Assembly: GCA_964590225.1 (NCBI GenBank)
Contig: CAZPWS010000020.1
Span: forward strand, 1-50,317
DNA: 50,317 nucleotides
Direction: 5' to 3'
Source of the DNA: JAEUSG01 sp964590225
Lineage (GTDB): Bacteria; Fibrobacterota; OXYB2-FULL-49-7; JAEUSG01
Below are positions 1-7,495 of the stretch, one piece after another (positions within the stretch are counted from its first letter, which is position 1; the number at the start of each line of letters is the position of its first letter). A model generated the notes under the pieces. It did no database searches. It saw only the letters and a program-made list of their open reading frames with translations, and had not been told where the DNA came from. The position numbers were made by a program, and so were the translations under genes.

Positions 1-26
1 ACACTATTTCCGTTATATATCAATGA

Positions 27-170
27 CTTACAAGAAAAGACCGACGAAGTCAGGAGGAATTAAGCAGCTTTATTTCCTGCATTGCTGCAAAAAAACCATT
101 TCCGATTGATATTAATGCTGGTATGACCGCGCTAAAAATAGCTACTGATTGCATTGAAGCGGCTATTTAA
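27..170 (+). CDS. C-terminal fragment of a probable Gfo/Idh/MocA-family oxidoreductase (partial, frame interrupted)
   Basis: The last 47 codons before the TAA at 168-170 read as a typical end of a Gfo/Idh/MocA oxidoreductase: an EEL-SSFI helix, a K-PFPI turn (compare the common G-P-x-P-I motif) and a final helix ending EAAI. The same frame has a TGA at 24-26, so the gene is either broken or frameshifted near the window edge. Another frame stays open from base 1 to a stop near 63. The 3' end overlaps the convergent gene at 163-618 by 8 bases. The family call rests on a short tail and is tentative. Confidence 0.4.
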   Translation, partial: LTRKDRRSQEELSSFISCIAAKKPFPIDINAGMTALKIATDCIEAAI

Positions 171-618
171 GCCCTGCGCCAAGAACATCCATGACAAACT
201 GATATATCTCTGGCTCCTTTGAGAGCCGTGGACCTGCTATGTTAAGTATATCAATTTTCTTTTTTTGAACAAACGAGCGCAGTTCAGCATCGCAATTATC
301 CATATTTTTCCGCAGCAAAAGAAGTGGTTTACCTTTTTTCTTGGCATATTTTGCCGTATCTTTTGAACCACCAGATAAAACGCCGGATACTGAAAAAATA
401 ACAGTACCGTCGGACTCCTGAATATTTAGCTCTGTTCTCTCAGAGTAATTAACGCTTTTTGTCTCGGTAAGATTGTATTTCATATCTATCACGCCATCTT
501 CAGCAATTCGTCCCTTAGGACAGTAGCCTGAATGAGGGATATTATTGGCTATTGCCCAGTCGAGTGCAGCGCGATCGGCACCTGTTTGCCCTCCAGAAAT
601 AATTTTCTTGATAATCAT
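163..618 (-). CDS. Putative molybdenum carrier / YpsA-like Rossmann protein
   Basis: This 151-residue protein begins with a beta strand and a glycine-rich SGGQTGADRAALDWA loop at residues 8-22. A GYCPKGRIAEDG stretch follows, then SDGTVIFS and a GGSKDTAKYAKKKGKP segment. This order is the hallmark of the 'putative molybdenum carrier' family (PF12694), which has a lysine-decarboxylase-like/SLOG Rossmann fold that binds a nucleotide-type ligand. The name comes from structural similarity to Moco carriers, and its true function is not settled. The ATG overlaps the stop of the upstream ykgJ-like gene (ATGA), with a GGGAGG ribosome site 5 bases upstream. It is the last gene of the ppdK-adk-ykgJ operon. 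Confidence 0.8.
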   Translation of the reverse strand: MIIKKIISGGQTGADRAALDWAIANNIPHSGYCPKGRIAEDGVIDMKYNLTETKSVNYSERTELNIQESDGTVIFSVSGVLSGGSKDTAKYAKKKGKPLLLLRKNMDNCDAELRSFVQKKKIDILNIAGPRLSKEPEIYQFVMDVLGAGLK

Positions 619-1130
619 TGTGCCTCCCTAAGTGCGACTCGAATTACTGAAGATATTTTAATTCTACCGGAATATCCTAGTTTCTTCCCTACACCGGAAT
701 ACTTAATATCTATTGCGGACAATGCTCTGTTTATATCGTCAAGCTCAAGGAGCAACCGCTTGTCCTGATCGGGAAAGCCTTCTTTAAAACTCTTACCGCA
801 CCCGATTATCTTTCCATTATATAGCAATGGATCCCCGTGTGTGCGACAGATAACCGGTCTATATTTATAAACGACACATCTATTATTTACCAGTAGCTTG
901 CATCGACCACCAGAATTTTTCCTGAGATTGGCAGCGAGTACCTTTTTTAGTTTGTCCGACAGACGATTTACCGCCTCAGTTAGGCAAGATGCTTCAACCG
1001 CACATACCGTTGATAGAATACAACAAGAAGAACAGCCCTCCTTACAGGAGAGCTGTTTCTTGTATCTTTCCTTGATGAACGAAGCATAAACACTCAGCTT
1101 TTTGACGAGAGCTTCATATTCCGGCACCAT
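615..1130 (-). CDS. YkgJ-family cysteine cluster protein
   Basis: The 171-residue protein carries the CxxxCxxCC signature: Cys29, Cys33, Cys36 and Cys37. Further cysteines at 77, 85 and 95 lie within an R-C-x7-C-x-Y-x3-RP-x-C-R context. This is the PF03692 zinc- or iron-chelating cluster family (YkgJ). Members are predicted metal-binding proteins, and some have been linked to flagellin N-methylation, but no general function is known. It starts 3 bases after the adk stop and its own stop overlaps the start of the molybdenum-carrier-like gene, so it is translated from the same message. No flagellar gene lies in the window. Confidence 0.82.
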   Translation of the reverse strand: MVPEYEALVKKLSVYASFIKERYKKQLSCKEGCSSCCILSTVCAVEASCLTEAVNRLSDKLKKVLAANLRKNSGGRCKLLVNNRCVVYKYRPVICRTHGDPLLYNGKIIGCGKSFKEGFPDQDKRLLLELDDINRALSAIDIKYSGVGKKLGYSGRIKISSVIRVALREAQ

Positions 1131-1133
1131 TTA

Positions 1134-1778
1134 TTATGTGAGCATCTCCGAAACTTCTCTAAATACAGAATCGACACTGCCCATTCCATCAACAGTTCGT
1201 AGCAGAGCACGAGCAGAATAATAGGCTTTGAGTGGTTCGGTTTTTGATTCATACTCCGTAAGACGCCTCAAATGGGTTTCTTCGGTATCGTCAGCTCTTG
1301 TTTTTAAGTGAGCACCGTCGCAACTATCGCATTCACCCGCAATTTTAGGTGGATTGAAATGAATATTATAATCCTTACCACACTTTTCACAAAATCGCCG
1401 GCCGGCAAGCCGCCTAATAATTACTTCTCGGTCAGCTTCAAGACTTACCACATGATCGATAGTAATGCCTTTTTCTCTTAACGCCGCATCAAGCATCTCT
1501 GCCTGCGCAATATTGCGAGGATATCCATCGAGCATGAAACCTTTTGTATCACCCATTAACGAAATAGCGTTCACAACAATACCCGTAACGATATCATCAG
1601 GAACAAGTCCCCCCTCCTCCATAATGGCCTTGGTACGCATACCAAGTTCAGTTCCCTGAGCGATTTCTCGTCGTAACGCCTCACCGGTCGAAACATGAAG
1701 CAGATTGAAAGTATCCCTTAAAAGTATAGCCTGTGTTCCTTTACCCACCCCAGGCGGACCGAGTAAGATAATATTCAT
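1134..1778 (-). CDS. adk: Adenylate kinase
   Basis: This 214-residue protein is a full-length long-form adenylate kinase (ATP + AMP = 2 ADP), cytoplasmic. The P-loop GPPGVGKGTQ is at 7-16, the AMP-binding STGEALR region near 30-36 and DGYPRN at 84-89. The LID domain has four cysteines (130, 133, 150, 153) in CxxC-x16-CxxC spacing, as in zinc-binding adenylate kinases of Gram-positives and many anaerobes, so the lid should hold a structural zinc. A clear AAGGAA ribosome site precedes the ATG. It lies 11 bases downstream of ppdK, which makes AMP from ATP or releases it, so co-transcription lets Adk recycle the AMP that PPDK handles (inference). Confidence 0.97.
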   Translation of the reverse strand: MNIILLGPPGVGKGTQAILLRDTFNLLHVSTGEALRREIAQGTELGMRTKAIMEEGGLVPDDIVTGIVVNAISLMGDTKGFMLDGYPRNIAQAEMLDAALREKGITIDHVVSLEADREVIIRRLAGRRFCEKCGKDYNIHFNPPKIAGECDSCDGAHLKTRADDTEETHLRRLTEYESKTEPLKAYYSARALLRTVDGMGSVDSVFREVSEMLT

Positions 1779-1789
1779 TTATGGTTCCT

Positions 1790-4528
1790 TTATATCTTAA
1801 TCGCAGCTTGCGCGGCAGCAAGGCGGGCAATAGGTACTCTATAAGGTGAACAGGAGACATAATTCATTCCGGCTTTTACACAGAATTTTACACTCTTTGC
1901 TTCACCACCATGTTCACCGCATATCCCTACCTTGAGATCTTTCTTTGTGGACCGTCCCTTCTTTATGCCAATTTCTACAAGCTGGCCAACACCAGTCTGA
2001 TCGAGACTCTGGAACGGATCGTCTTTAAAGATGCCCTTTCCACCGTCTTTTTCATTGGCCACATAGATCGGCAGGAAACGACCGGCATCATCTCTTGATA
2101 ACCCAAGTGTCATCTGCGTGAGATCGTTTGTTCCAAAACTGAAAAACTCTGCTGATTCAGCAATTTTATCGGCAATAAGGGCAGCTCGCGGAATTTCGAT
2201 CATTGTTCCAACCATATATGGCAGCTTTACACCGCTCTTTTTAATGAGGTCGCTAGCAAGAACCTTTACCTGACTAACCAGAATAGATAATTCAATGTTA
2301 TCCATGGTCAGAGGTATCATTATCTCTGGCAATACTTTAATACCTTCCTTTACGCAAGCTATTCCCGCCTCTATGATTGCGGTCACCTGCATATCGAGGA
2401 TTTCGGGATAGGTTATGCACAAACGACACCCTCTGTGTCCGAGCATAGGATTAGCTTCATGGAGTTGCTCACACCTGTGACGAATTTTTTCAGGACTTAA
2501 ACCAGTAACTTCCGAAAGCTTACTTACACCAGCGTCATCCTTAGGCGTAAACTCGTGCAAAGGTGGATCAATAAGCCTAATTGTAACAGGCTTATTATTC
2601 ATTGCCTTGAAAATACCGATAAAGTCATCTTTTTGGAAAGGAAGTAACTTATCGAGCGCTGCCTTTCGTGCATCAAGAGATTCCGCAACAATCATTTCCT
2701 GAATAGCAAGCCGCCGTGCTTCGGTATCAAAAAACATATGCTCTGTGCGGCAAAGCCCGATGCCCTCTGCACCCATTTCAATCGCTTTCTGTGAGTCGTA
2801 TGGAGTATCTGCGTTTGTTCGAACCTTGATTGTTCTCAACTTATCTGCCCACCCCATAAGCGTATAGTAAGCCTCTGGTAAAACAGGTTTGACCAGAGCC
2901 ATTGCACCATTATAAACGACTCCCAACGAACCGTCGAGAGTAATTGAATCGCCCTGATTAATATGAACCTCGCCCACTTTCATGGATTTTGAGTCGTAAT
3001 CAATATTCAAAGCTTCACAGCCTACAACACAACATTTTCCCCATCCCCTTGCCACAACAGCAGCGTGAGATGTTTTACCGCCGGTTGCGGTAAGAATACC
3101 CTGCGCTGCATGCATTCCACCAACATCTTCAGGAGAAGTTTCCTTGCGTACGAGTATTACTTTTTCTCCACGCGACGCCCACTCTTCTGCGTCCTTCGCC
3201 GTAAACACAACCTTTCCCGATGCTGCTCCCGGAACGGCATTAATACCGGTAGCGATTTGACGGCTTGATAAAATGCTCTTGCTGACAGAGGGATCAACAA
3301 CAGGATAAAACAATCGTTCAATATCTTCGGGCTGAATGCGCGAAACAGCAACCTCTTTTGATATCAATTTTTCCTTTACAAGATCAACTGCAATGCGGAA
3401 GGTAGCTACAGGAGATCTCTTTCCTGTACGACATTGCAGCATATAAAGTTTTCCTTCCTGCACTGTAAATTCTAGATCCTGCATCTCCTTGTAATGTTTC
3501 TCAAGAATTTTCCTCACATTGCAAAGCTGCTTATACACCAAAGGCATTTGCTGTTCAAGGGTTGCGAGCTTGAGTGGTGTCCGGATTCCGGCAACGACAT
3601 CCTCACCCTGTGCGTTAATAAGATAATCCCCATAAAAAGTATTTTCGCCAGAATTGGGATCGCGGGTAAAGCAAACGCCAGTACCGGAGTTATCCCCCAT
3701 ATTACCAAAAACCATTTGCTGAACATTAACAGCTGTACCATTTAAATCTGTAATTTTTTCGACACGCCTATAAGTAACCGCCTTTTCTGCCATCCATGAG
3801 CCAAATACTGCTTTCACGGCACCCCACAGCTGCGCTGTCGCCTCTTGAGGAAACTCGTTTCCGTTCATGCTATCACGGTAAAACTGTTTAAATTGGCCGC
3901 AAAGACTCTTTAGTTCTTCCGCGGGGATTTCCGGGTCGGTTTTTACACCAAGCCTATGCTTAACAGCATGTAGCATTTCTTCCATCGGTTCTTTTGAAAG
4001 CCCCATAGCAGTAGTCGAGTACATCTGTATAAAACGACGGTAGGCATCATATGCAAATCGGGGATTACCTGTTTTAGCAGCTAAACCCTCAACAGAAATA
4101 TCATTAAGACCGAGATTAAGAATTGTTTCCATCATGCCTGGCATAGAACGGGCAGCACCAGAGCGAACAGAAACAAGAAGAGGGTCGTTGGGATCGCCAA
4201 ACTTTTTGCCCGTTTCCTTTTCAAGCTTCTTAATATTTTCTAAAATTTCAGATTCAAATCCAGCAGGAAATTTCTTTCCGTTTTCGTAATACTTGGCACA
4301 TGTATCAATGGTTATAGTGAATCCTGCCGGTACCGGCAAACCAATCTTAACCATTTCTGCGAGTCCCTGCCCCTTGCCTCCCAAAATTTCCTTGGGTAAA
4401 CCGGCCCCCTCAGCTGTTTTACCGCCAAAGAAATAGACAAGCTTTACCTTTTTTTTAGTATTACCTTTTTTAACAGCAGACAATTTCGCCTGTTTTTTGA
4501 CAGCCTTCCGTAAAATCTTCTTAGCCAT
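1790..4528 (-). CDS. ppdK: Pyruvate, phosphate dikinase
   Basis: The protein interconverts pyruvate + ATP + Pi and PEP + AMP + PPi. The start is placed at the ATG at 4528 because AGGAGG (4533-4538) sits 4 bases upstream; a longer reading from 4561 lacks such a site. The 912-residue product has an N-terminal nucleotide-binding domain, the swivelling phosphohistidine domain with TGGKTSHAAVVARGWG (His near residue 488), and a PEP/pyruvate TIM barrel with FSFGTNDLTQMT and CGEHGGE close to the C-terminus. The first 29 residues are an unusual tail with 12 lysines and no acidic residue, before the normal start of the family at about VYFFGG. It is the first gene of the operon with adk. Confidence 0.97.
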   Translation of the reverse strand: MAKKILRKAVKKQAKLSAVKKGNTKKKVKLVYFFGGKTAEGAGLPKEILGGKGQGLAEMVKIGLPVPAGFTITIDTCAKYYENGKKFPAGFESEILENIKKLEKETGKKFGDPNDPLLVSVRSGAARSMPGMMETILNLGLNDISVEGLAAKTGNPRFAYDAYRRFIQMYSTTAMGLSKEPMEEMLHAVKHRLGVKTDPEIPAEELKSLCGQFKQFYRDSMNGNEFPQEATAQLWGAVKAVFGSWMAEKAVTYRRVEKITDLNGTAVNVQQMVFGNMGDNSGTGVCFTRDPNSGENTFYGDYLINAQGEDVVAGIRTPLKLATLEQQMPLVYKQLCNVRKILEKHYKEMQDLEFTVQEGKLYMLQCRTGKRSPVATFRIAVDLVKEKLISKEVAVSRIQPEDIERLFYPVVDPSVSKSILSSRQIATGINAVPGAASGKVVFTAKDAEEWASRGEKVILVRKETSPEDVGGMHAAQGILTATGGKTSHAAVVARGWGKCCVVGCEALNIDYDSKSMKVGEVHINQGDSITLDGSLGVVYNGAMALVKPVLPEAYYTLMGWADKLRTIKVRTNADTPYDSQKAIEMGAEGIGLCRTEHMFFDTEARRLAIQEMIVAESLDARKAALDKLLPFQKDDFIGIFKAMNNKPVTIRLIDPPLHEFTPKDDAGVSKLSEVTGLSPEKIRHRCEQLHEANPMLGHRGCRLCITYPEILDMQVTAIIEAGIACVKEGIKVLPEIMIPLTMDNIELSILVSQVKVLASDLIKKSGVKLPYMVGTMIEIPRAALIADKIAESAEFFSFGTNDLTQMTLGLSRDDAGRFLPIYVANEKDGGKGIFKDDPFQSLDQTGVGQLVEIGIKKGRSTKKDLKVGICGEHGGEAKSVKFCVKAGMNYVSCSPYRVPIARLAAAQAAIKI

Positions 4529-4532
4529 GTAA

Positions 4533-4538
4533 CCTCCT
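4533..4538 (-). promoter_or_regulatory. Strong ribosome binding site deciding the ppdK start
   Basis: On the minus strand this reads AGGAGG, 4 bases before the ATG at 4528. It supports the start at residues MAKK rather than the ATG eleven codons upstream. Confidence 0.7.
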
Positions 4539-4583
4539 GAAATATTTTGTTTGCTAATCATAATGATATTACAATAAATATAA

Positions 4584-4597
4584 TTGGTTTACATCAA
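4584..4597. promoter_or_regulatory. FNR/CRP-type box (one mismatch) in the ppdK/prenyltransferase divergent region
   Basis: TTGGTTTACATCAA matches the FNR consensus TTGAT-N4-ATCAA at 9 of 10 fixed positions. It lies in the 131-bp divergent region, 55 bases from the ppdK start and 62 from the prenyltransferase start. Either gene could be the target. A better copy of the same box lies at 25310-25323. Confidence 0.35.
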
Positions 4598-4643
4598 TGG
4601 TATCAACTGCTTAGGTTTATATTCGCTAAAACAAAGCGCGGAA

Positions 4644-4649
4644 TATAAT
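4644..4649 (+). promoter_or_regulatory. Candidate -10 element, 10 bases before the prenyltransferase ATG
   Basis: A perfect TATAAT ends 10 bases before the ATG at 4660. No good -35 is seen at 17 bp spacing, and no Shine-Dalgarno precedes the start. If used, the message would have almost no leader. Confidence 0.3.
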
Positions 4650-4659
4650 ATTATCAGCG

Positions 4660-5613
4660 ATGAATAATTATCGCGCTAACCTGAAAAAACTGGCGGAGTT
4701 TACAATAGACTCTATATTTATTGCACGGCCAATTATTTTGATTCCGGTATGGGGATACTTCATACTCGGTTACTATGCGAAGATTGAGTTGCCTACTCAT
4801 GGTTTTCTGCTCAGCATCAACACAACAGCATGGATTTCGCTGGCTGCTATTACACTATCGGTAGCATCCACATATATACTCAACCAAATTGCCGACATTG
4901 CAACCGATTCTCATAATGGGGGCATGCCCTTAATTGCTAAGGGGGGATTTCCCATTAAAGCAGCCAAGATAATTTGTGTGATTACGGCAATTTTACCACT
5001 GCTAACGATTGCATTAAACAAACATGTCTTCCTGTTTATTTTATTAGCTTCTCTGCTTAATATACTTTACAACATAAAACCTTTTTATTTTACGGGCAGG
5101 CCGTTTCTCGACTTCCTTACAAACGCTACAGGATTCGGCATTGTAGCTTTTGGGCTTGGCTGGGTTTCGGCCTGTAATGGTCAAGTTTTTGTTGTTATAG
5201 AAATGCTCATTCGAAGTTTTCCGTACTTTCTACTTATGATTGCAGGCTCTATCAACTCCACTATGCCCGATGCAAACGGCGATTCAATAACTGGCAAAAT
5301 AACAACTGTAGTGTATCTTGGAGAAAGTCGGTCGAACCTGATCAGTCTGACTGCTCTTTTCGCCTCATTAATTGTGGCGTTAATTAACATGGATTTTATT
5401 GCAATTCTCGCCTCGGTTATTGCTCTACCACTATTTATAAGCTACCAAATCTCCCCAAGCGCGGATAAAGCAACGGCAACCTACACTTACGGCGGTGGTT
5501 TCCTTTTGCTCATTATTGCGCTACTTACCCCAGGCTACTTGCTCGCTGGAATTATCGTATTAATCGCGACAAAAATTTATTTCGGACTTCGCCACAATGT
5601 GAAATATCCATAG
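4660..5613 (+). CDS. UbiA-family prenyltransferase (integral membrane)
   Basis: The 317-residue protein is very hydrophobic, with about eight or nine predicted membrane helices. After helix 2 it has an N-Q-x2-D-x3-D motif (NQIADIATD, residues about 76-84) and later a D-x2-GD-x3-G-x-T loop (DANGDSITGKITT). These are the two Asp-rich motifs by which UbiA enzymes bind the Mg-diphosphate of the prenyl donor. Gln in place of the second Asp residue is seen in homogentisate phytyltransferase-like members. The acceptor (quinone ring, glycerol phosphate or other) cannot be read from the sequence, and no quinone gene is nearby. It is a single gene, divergent from ppdK and convergent with the cyclophilin, with a 7-base gap. 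Confidence 0.82.
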   Translation: MNNYRANLKKLAEFTIDSIFIARPIILIPVWGYFILGYYAKIELPTHGFLLSINTTAWISLAAITLSVASTYILNQIADIATDSHNGGMPLIAKGGFPIKAAKIICVITAILPLLTIALNKHVFLFILLASLLNILYNIKPFYFTGRPFLDFLTNATGFGIVAFGLGWVSACNGQVFVVIEMLIRSFPYFLLMIAGSINSTMPDANGDSITGKITTVVYLGESRSNLISLTALFASLIVALINMDFIAILASVIALPLFISYQISPSADKATATYTYGGGFLLLIIALLTPGYLLAGIIVLIATKIYFGLRHNVKYP

Positions 5614-5620
5614 CAGAAAA

Positions 5621-6295
5621 TCATCTACTTACAGTCATCCGCTCAATTATAACCGGCGTAACTGGCTGATCACGAAGAGCAGGATCGGTCCGATTTGTTT
5701 CTGACATGGCTATTTTATTCACGACATCCATCCCAGAGATAACTTCCCCAAAAGCGGTATATTGTCCATCAAGATGGGGCGAATCGGCATGCATAATAAA
5801 AAACTGTGAACCTGCGCCAACCGATGGGTCCGAAACCCTTGCCATAGAAAGGATACCAGGTTTGTGTCGAATATCGTTAAATTCATGAGGAATGGAAACA
5901 AGTGGTCCTCCCTGACCATAAGAATATGGATTTCCCTCTTTAGTATTAGGATCACCTCCCTGAATCATAAAACCTGGAATCAGCCTATGAAACTTTGTGC
6001 CGTTATAGTAGCCAGACTCCGCCCTCACTACAAAGTTCCAGACATGGATAGGCGCTTTTTGGGGAAAAAAGCCCACTGAAATTTCACCCAAATTCGTTTT
6101 TATATTCACTTTTATACCACTAAGGTTTTTTGCGATAAAATCCAATCTTGCCCCTTTAATCGCTTCCTGTTTGAGCGCAGCCACCTCTTTCGCCAATCGT
6201 GTTTTTTCTGCCATAAGCTCCTCGATTTGTTTGTTGTCACATCCTCCAAAGACCGTTATTGATACAATCAACATTAACAACATGCCATTTTTCAT
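5621..6295 (-). CDS. Cyclophilin-type peptidyl-prolyl cis-trans isomerase, lipoprotein
   Basis: The start at 6295 is chosen because AGGGGG lies just upstream and the protein then begins with a lipoprotein signal: MKNG, a hydrophobic stretch and the lipobox VFGGC (Cys18 or so). A short coiled coil (KQIEELMAEKTRLAKEVAALKQ) follows as a stalk. The cyclophilin domain has FHRLIPGFMIQGGD, SQFFIMH and LDGQYTAFGEV, the usual active-site Arg, Phe and Gln segments. The 224-residue protein should be anchored to the cell envelope and help fold exported proteins. It sits 48 bases downstream of the response-regulator kinase gene. Confidence 0.93.
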   Translation of the reverse strand: MKNGMLLMLIVSITVFGGCDNKQIEELMAEKTRLAKEVAALKQEAIKGARLDFIAKNLSGIKVNIKTNLGEISVGFFPQKAPIHVWNFVVRAESGYYNGTKFHRLIPGFMIQGGDPNTKEGNPYSYGQGGPLVSIPHEFNDIRHKPGILSMARVSDPSVGAGSQFFIMHADSPHLDGQYTAFGEVISGMDVVNKIAMSETNRTDPALRDQPVTPVIIERMTVSR

Positions 6296-6343
6296 TTGTC
6301 CCCCTCTTTTTCTTGAAAATATAAATACATTCTCCCCAACCAC

Positions 6344-7495
6344 TCAATTTACGCGCGGAAGAGTAACGGTAAACTTACTGCCAAAACCTTCCTTACTATC
6401 AACACTAATCTTACCTCCATGTTTGTCTATAATAACCTTTGAGAGAGTAAGACCTATTCCAATCCCCCCAAACCTTCTTGTTGATGAGAAATCTACCTGA
6501 AAAAAATGATCAAATATCTTATTCAATACATTTTGTGGCATTCCCTGCCCCGTATCTGTAATGACAACAATGACAGATGCATCGGTAATAGCCATACTAA
6601 CTGAAACAGCGCCACCGGAAGCTGTAAATTTAATCGCATTATCAATTAGATTATTAAACACACGACAAAGCTGTGGGGAGCTACCAAAAACAGAAACTTC
6701 TTCATTATATAAATCCAGCGCTCCCGTTAAATTCTTTTGAGCCAATTTTTCGGCAAAACTATTCCACACCTGACGAATAATGTTAACAATATCAATTTTT
6801 TGCCCGGCAATTTCACTCGTCTCTGCAGAGACGGCAGAAAACTCAAGTAGATTGTCGATAAGCATCATTAACTTATCGATGTTACGAAGTGAAATCGAAA
6901 GGTGTTTCGTCTGTTCTTCGGAAAGCGGCCCAGAATGGCCAGACAACATCAATTCGGTATATCCCCTAATTGAAACAAGAGGAGTACGAAGCTCATGCGA
7001 TACATTGGCAAGCAAACTTGTTTTCATACTATCAATTGAACGAAGTTCCTCGTTTGCCTTGATGAGTCTCTCATTCATTTGACTAATTGTCGCAAGCGCC
7101 TTTTTTTTATCACTCCTGCTCTCAGCCTGCTCAATTGCTCTTTTAACCGCCGGAACCAGCCGTCCCAAATTGGTTTTCATGATGCAGTCGTTTGCACCAC
7201 TTTTCATAGCTTCAACCGCCAGCTCCTCGCCAATGGTACCCGAAACAAGAATAAATGGAATATCAACATCAAATTTTTGAAGTACCGAAAGAGCTCTTAG
7301 TCCGCTAAAAGATGGCATCGAGAAATCAGCAATTATTATATCCCATGAAACAGAAACAAGAGCATCCGTCATCGACGCTTCGGTATCAACCCTTTTGCAA
7401 AAAAGCTTATATCCGCCTTCCGCAAGAGCCCTTTCCAGCAAAAAAGCGTCAGCTTCTGAATCTTCAACAATTAATACTCTAATTTCGTCCTTCAC
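6344..7495 (-). CDS. Response regulator-histidine kinase (REC-HisKA-HATPase)
   Basis: The start is the GTG at 7495. It overlaps the TGA of the upstream kinase gene (GTGA), has AAGGA 8 bases upstream, and lets the protein begin directly at the receiver domain. The 383 residues comprise a REC domain (Asp57 phospho-acceptor in ADFSMP), a short coiled coil, a HisKA helix with ANVSHELRTP (His167), and an HATPase with N286, DTGQG at 314-318 and the GGIGIGL lid at 343-349. There is no membrane segment. It should take phosphate from a partner and then act as a second kinase; the coupled kinase gene at 7492-8895 is the obvious partner (inference). No DNA-binding output gene lies beside it. Confidence 0.92.
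   Translation of the reverse strand: MKDEIRVLIVEDSEADAFLLERALAEGGYKLFCKRVDTEASMTDALVSVSWDIIIADFSMPSFSGLRALSVLQKFDVDIPFILVSGTIGEELAVEAMKSGANDCIMKTNLGRLVPAVKRAIEQAESRSDKKKALATISQMNERLIKANEELRSIDSMKTSLLANVSHELRTPLVSIRGYTELMLSGHSGPLSEEQTKHLSISLRNIDKLMMLIDNLLEFSAVSAETSEIAGQKIDIVNIIRQVWNSFAEKLAQKNLTGALDLYNEEVSVFGSSPQLCRVFNNLIDNAIKFTASGGAVSVSMAITDASVIVVITDTGQGMPQNVLNKIFDHFFQVDFSSTRRFGGIGIGLTLSKVIIDKHGGKISVDSKEGFGSKFTVTLPRVN

Noticed and set aside
532..768. Open frame of 78 codons on the plus strand
   Set aside because: It is a shadow of the two minus-strand genes with clear protein families there (YkgJ and molybdenum carrier), and its translation has no recognisable pattern.
4529..4561. Longer PPDK start eleven codons upstream
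   Set aside because: No ribosome site precedes it, while AGGAGG sits just before the internal ATG at 4528.
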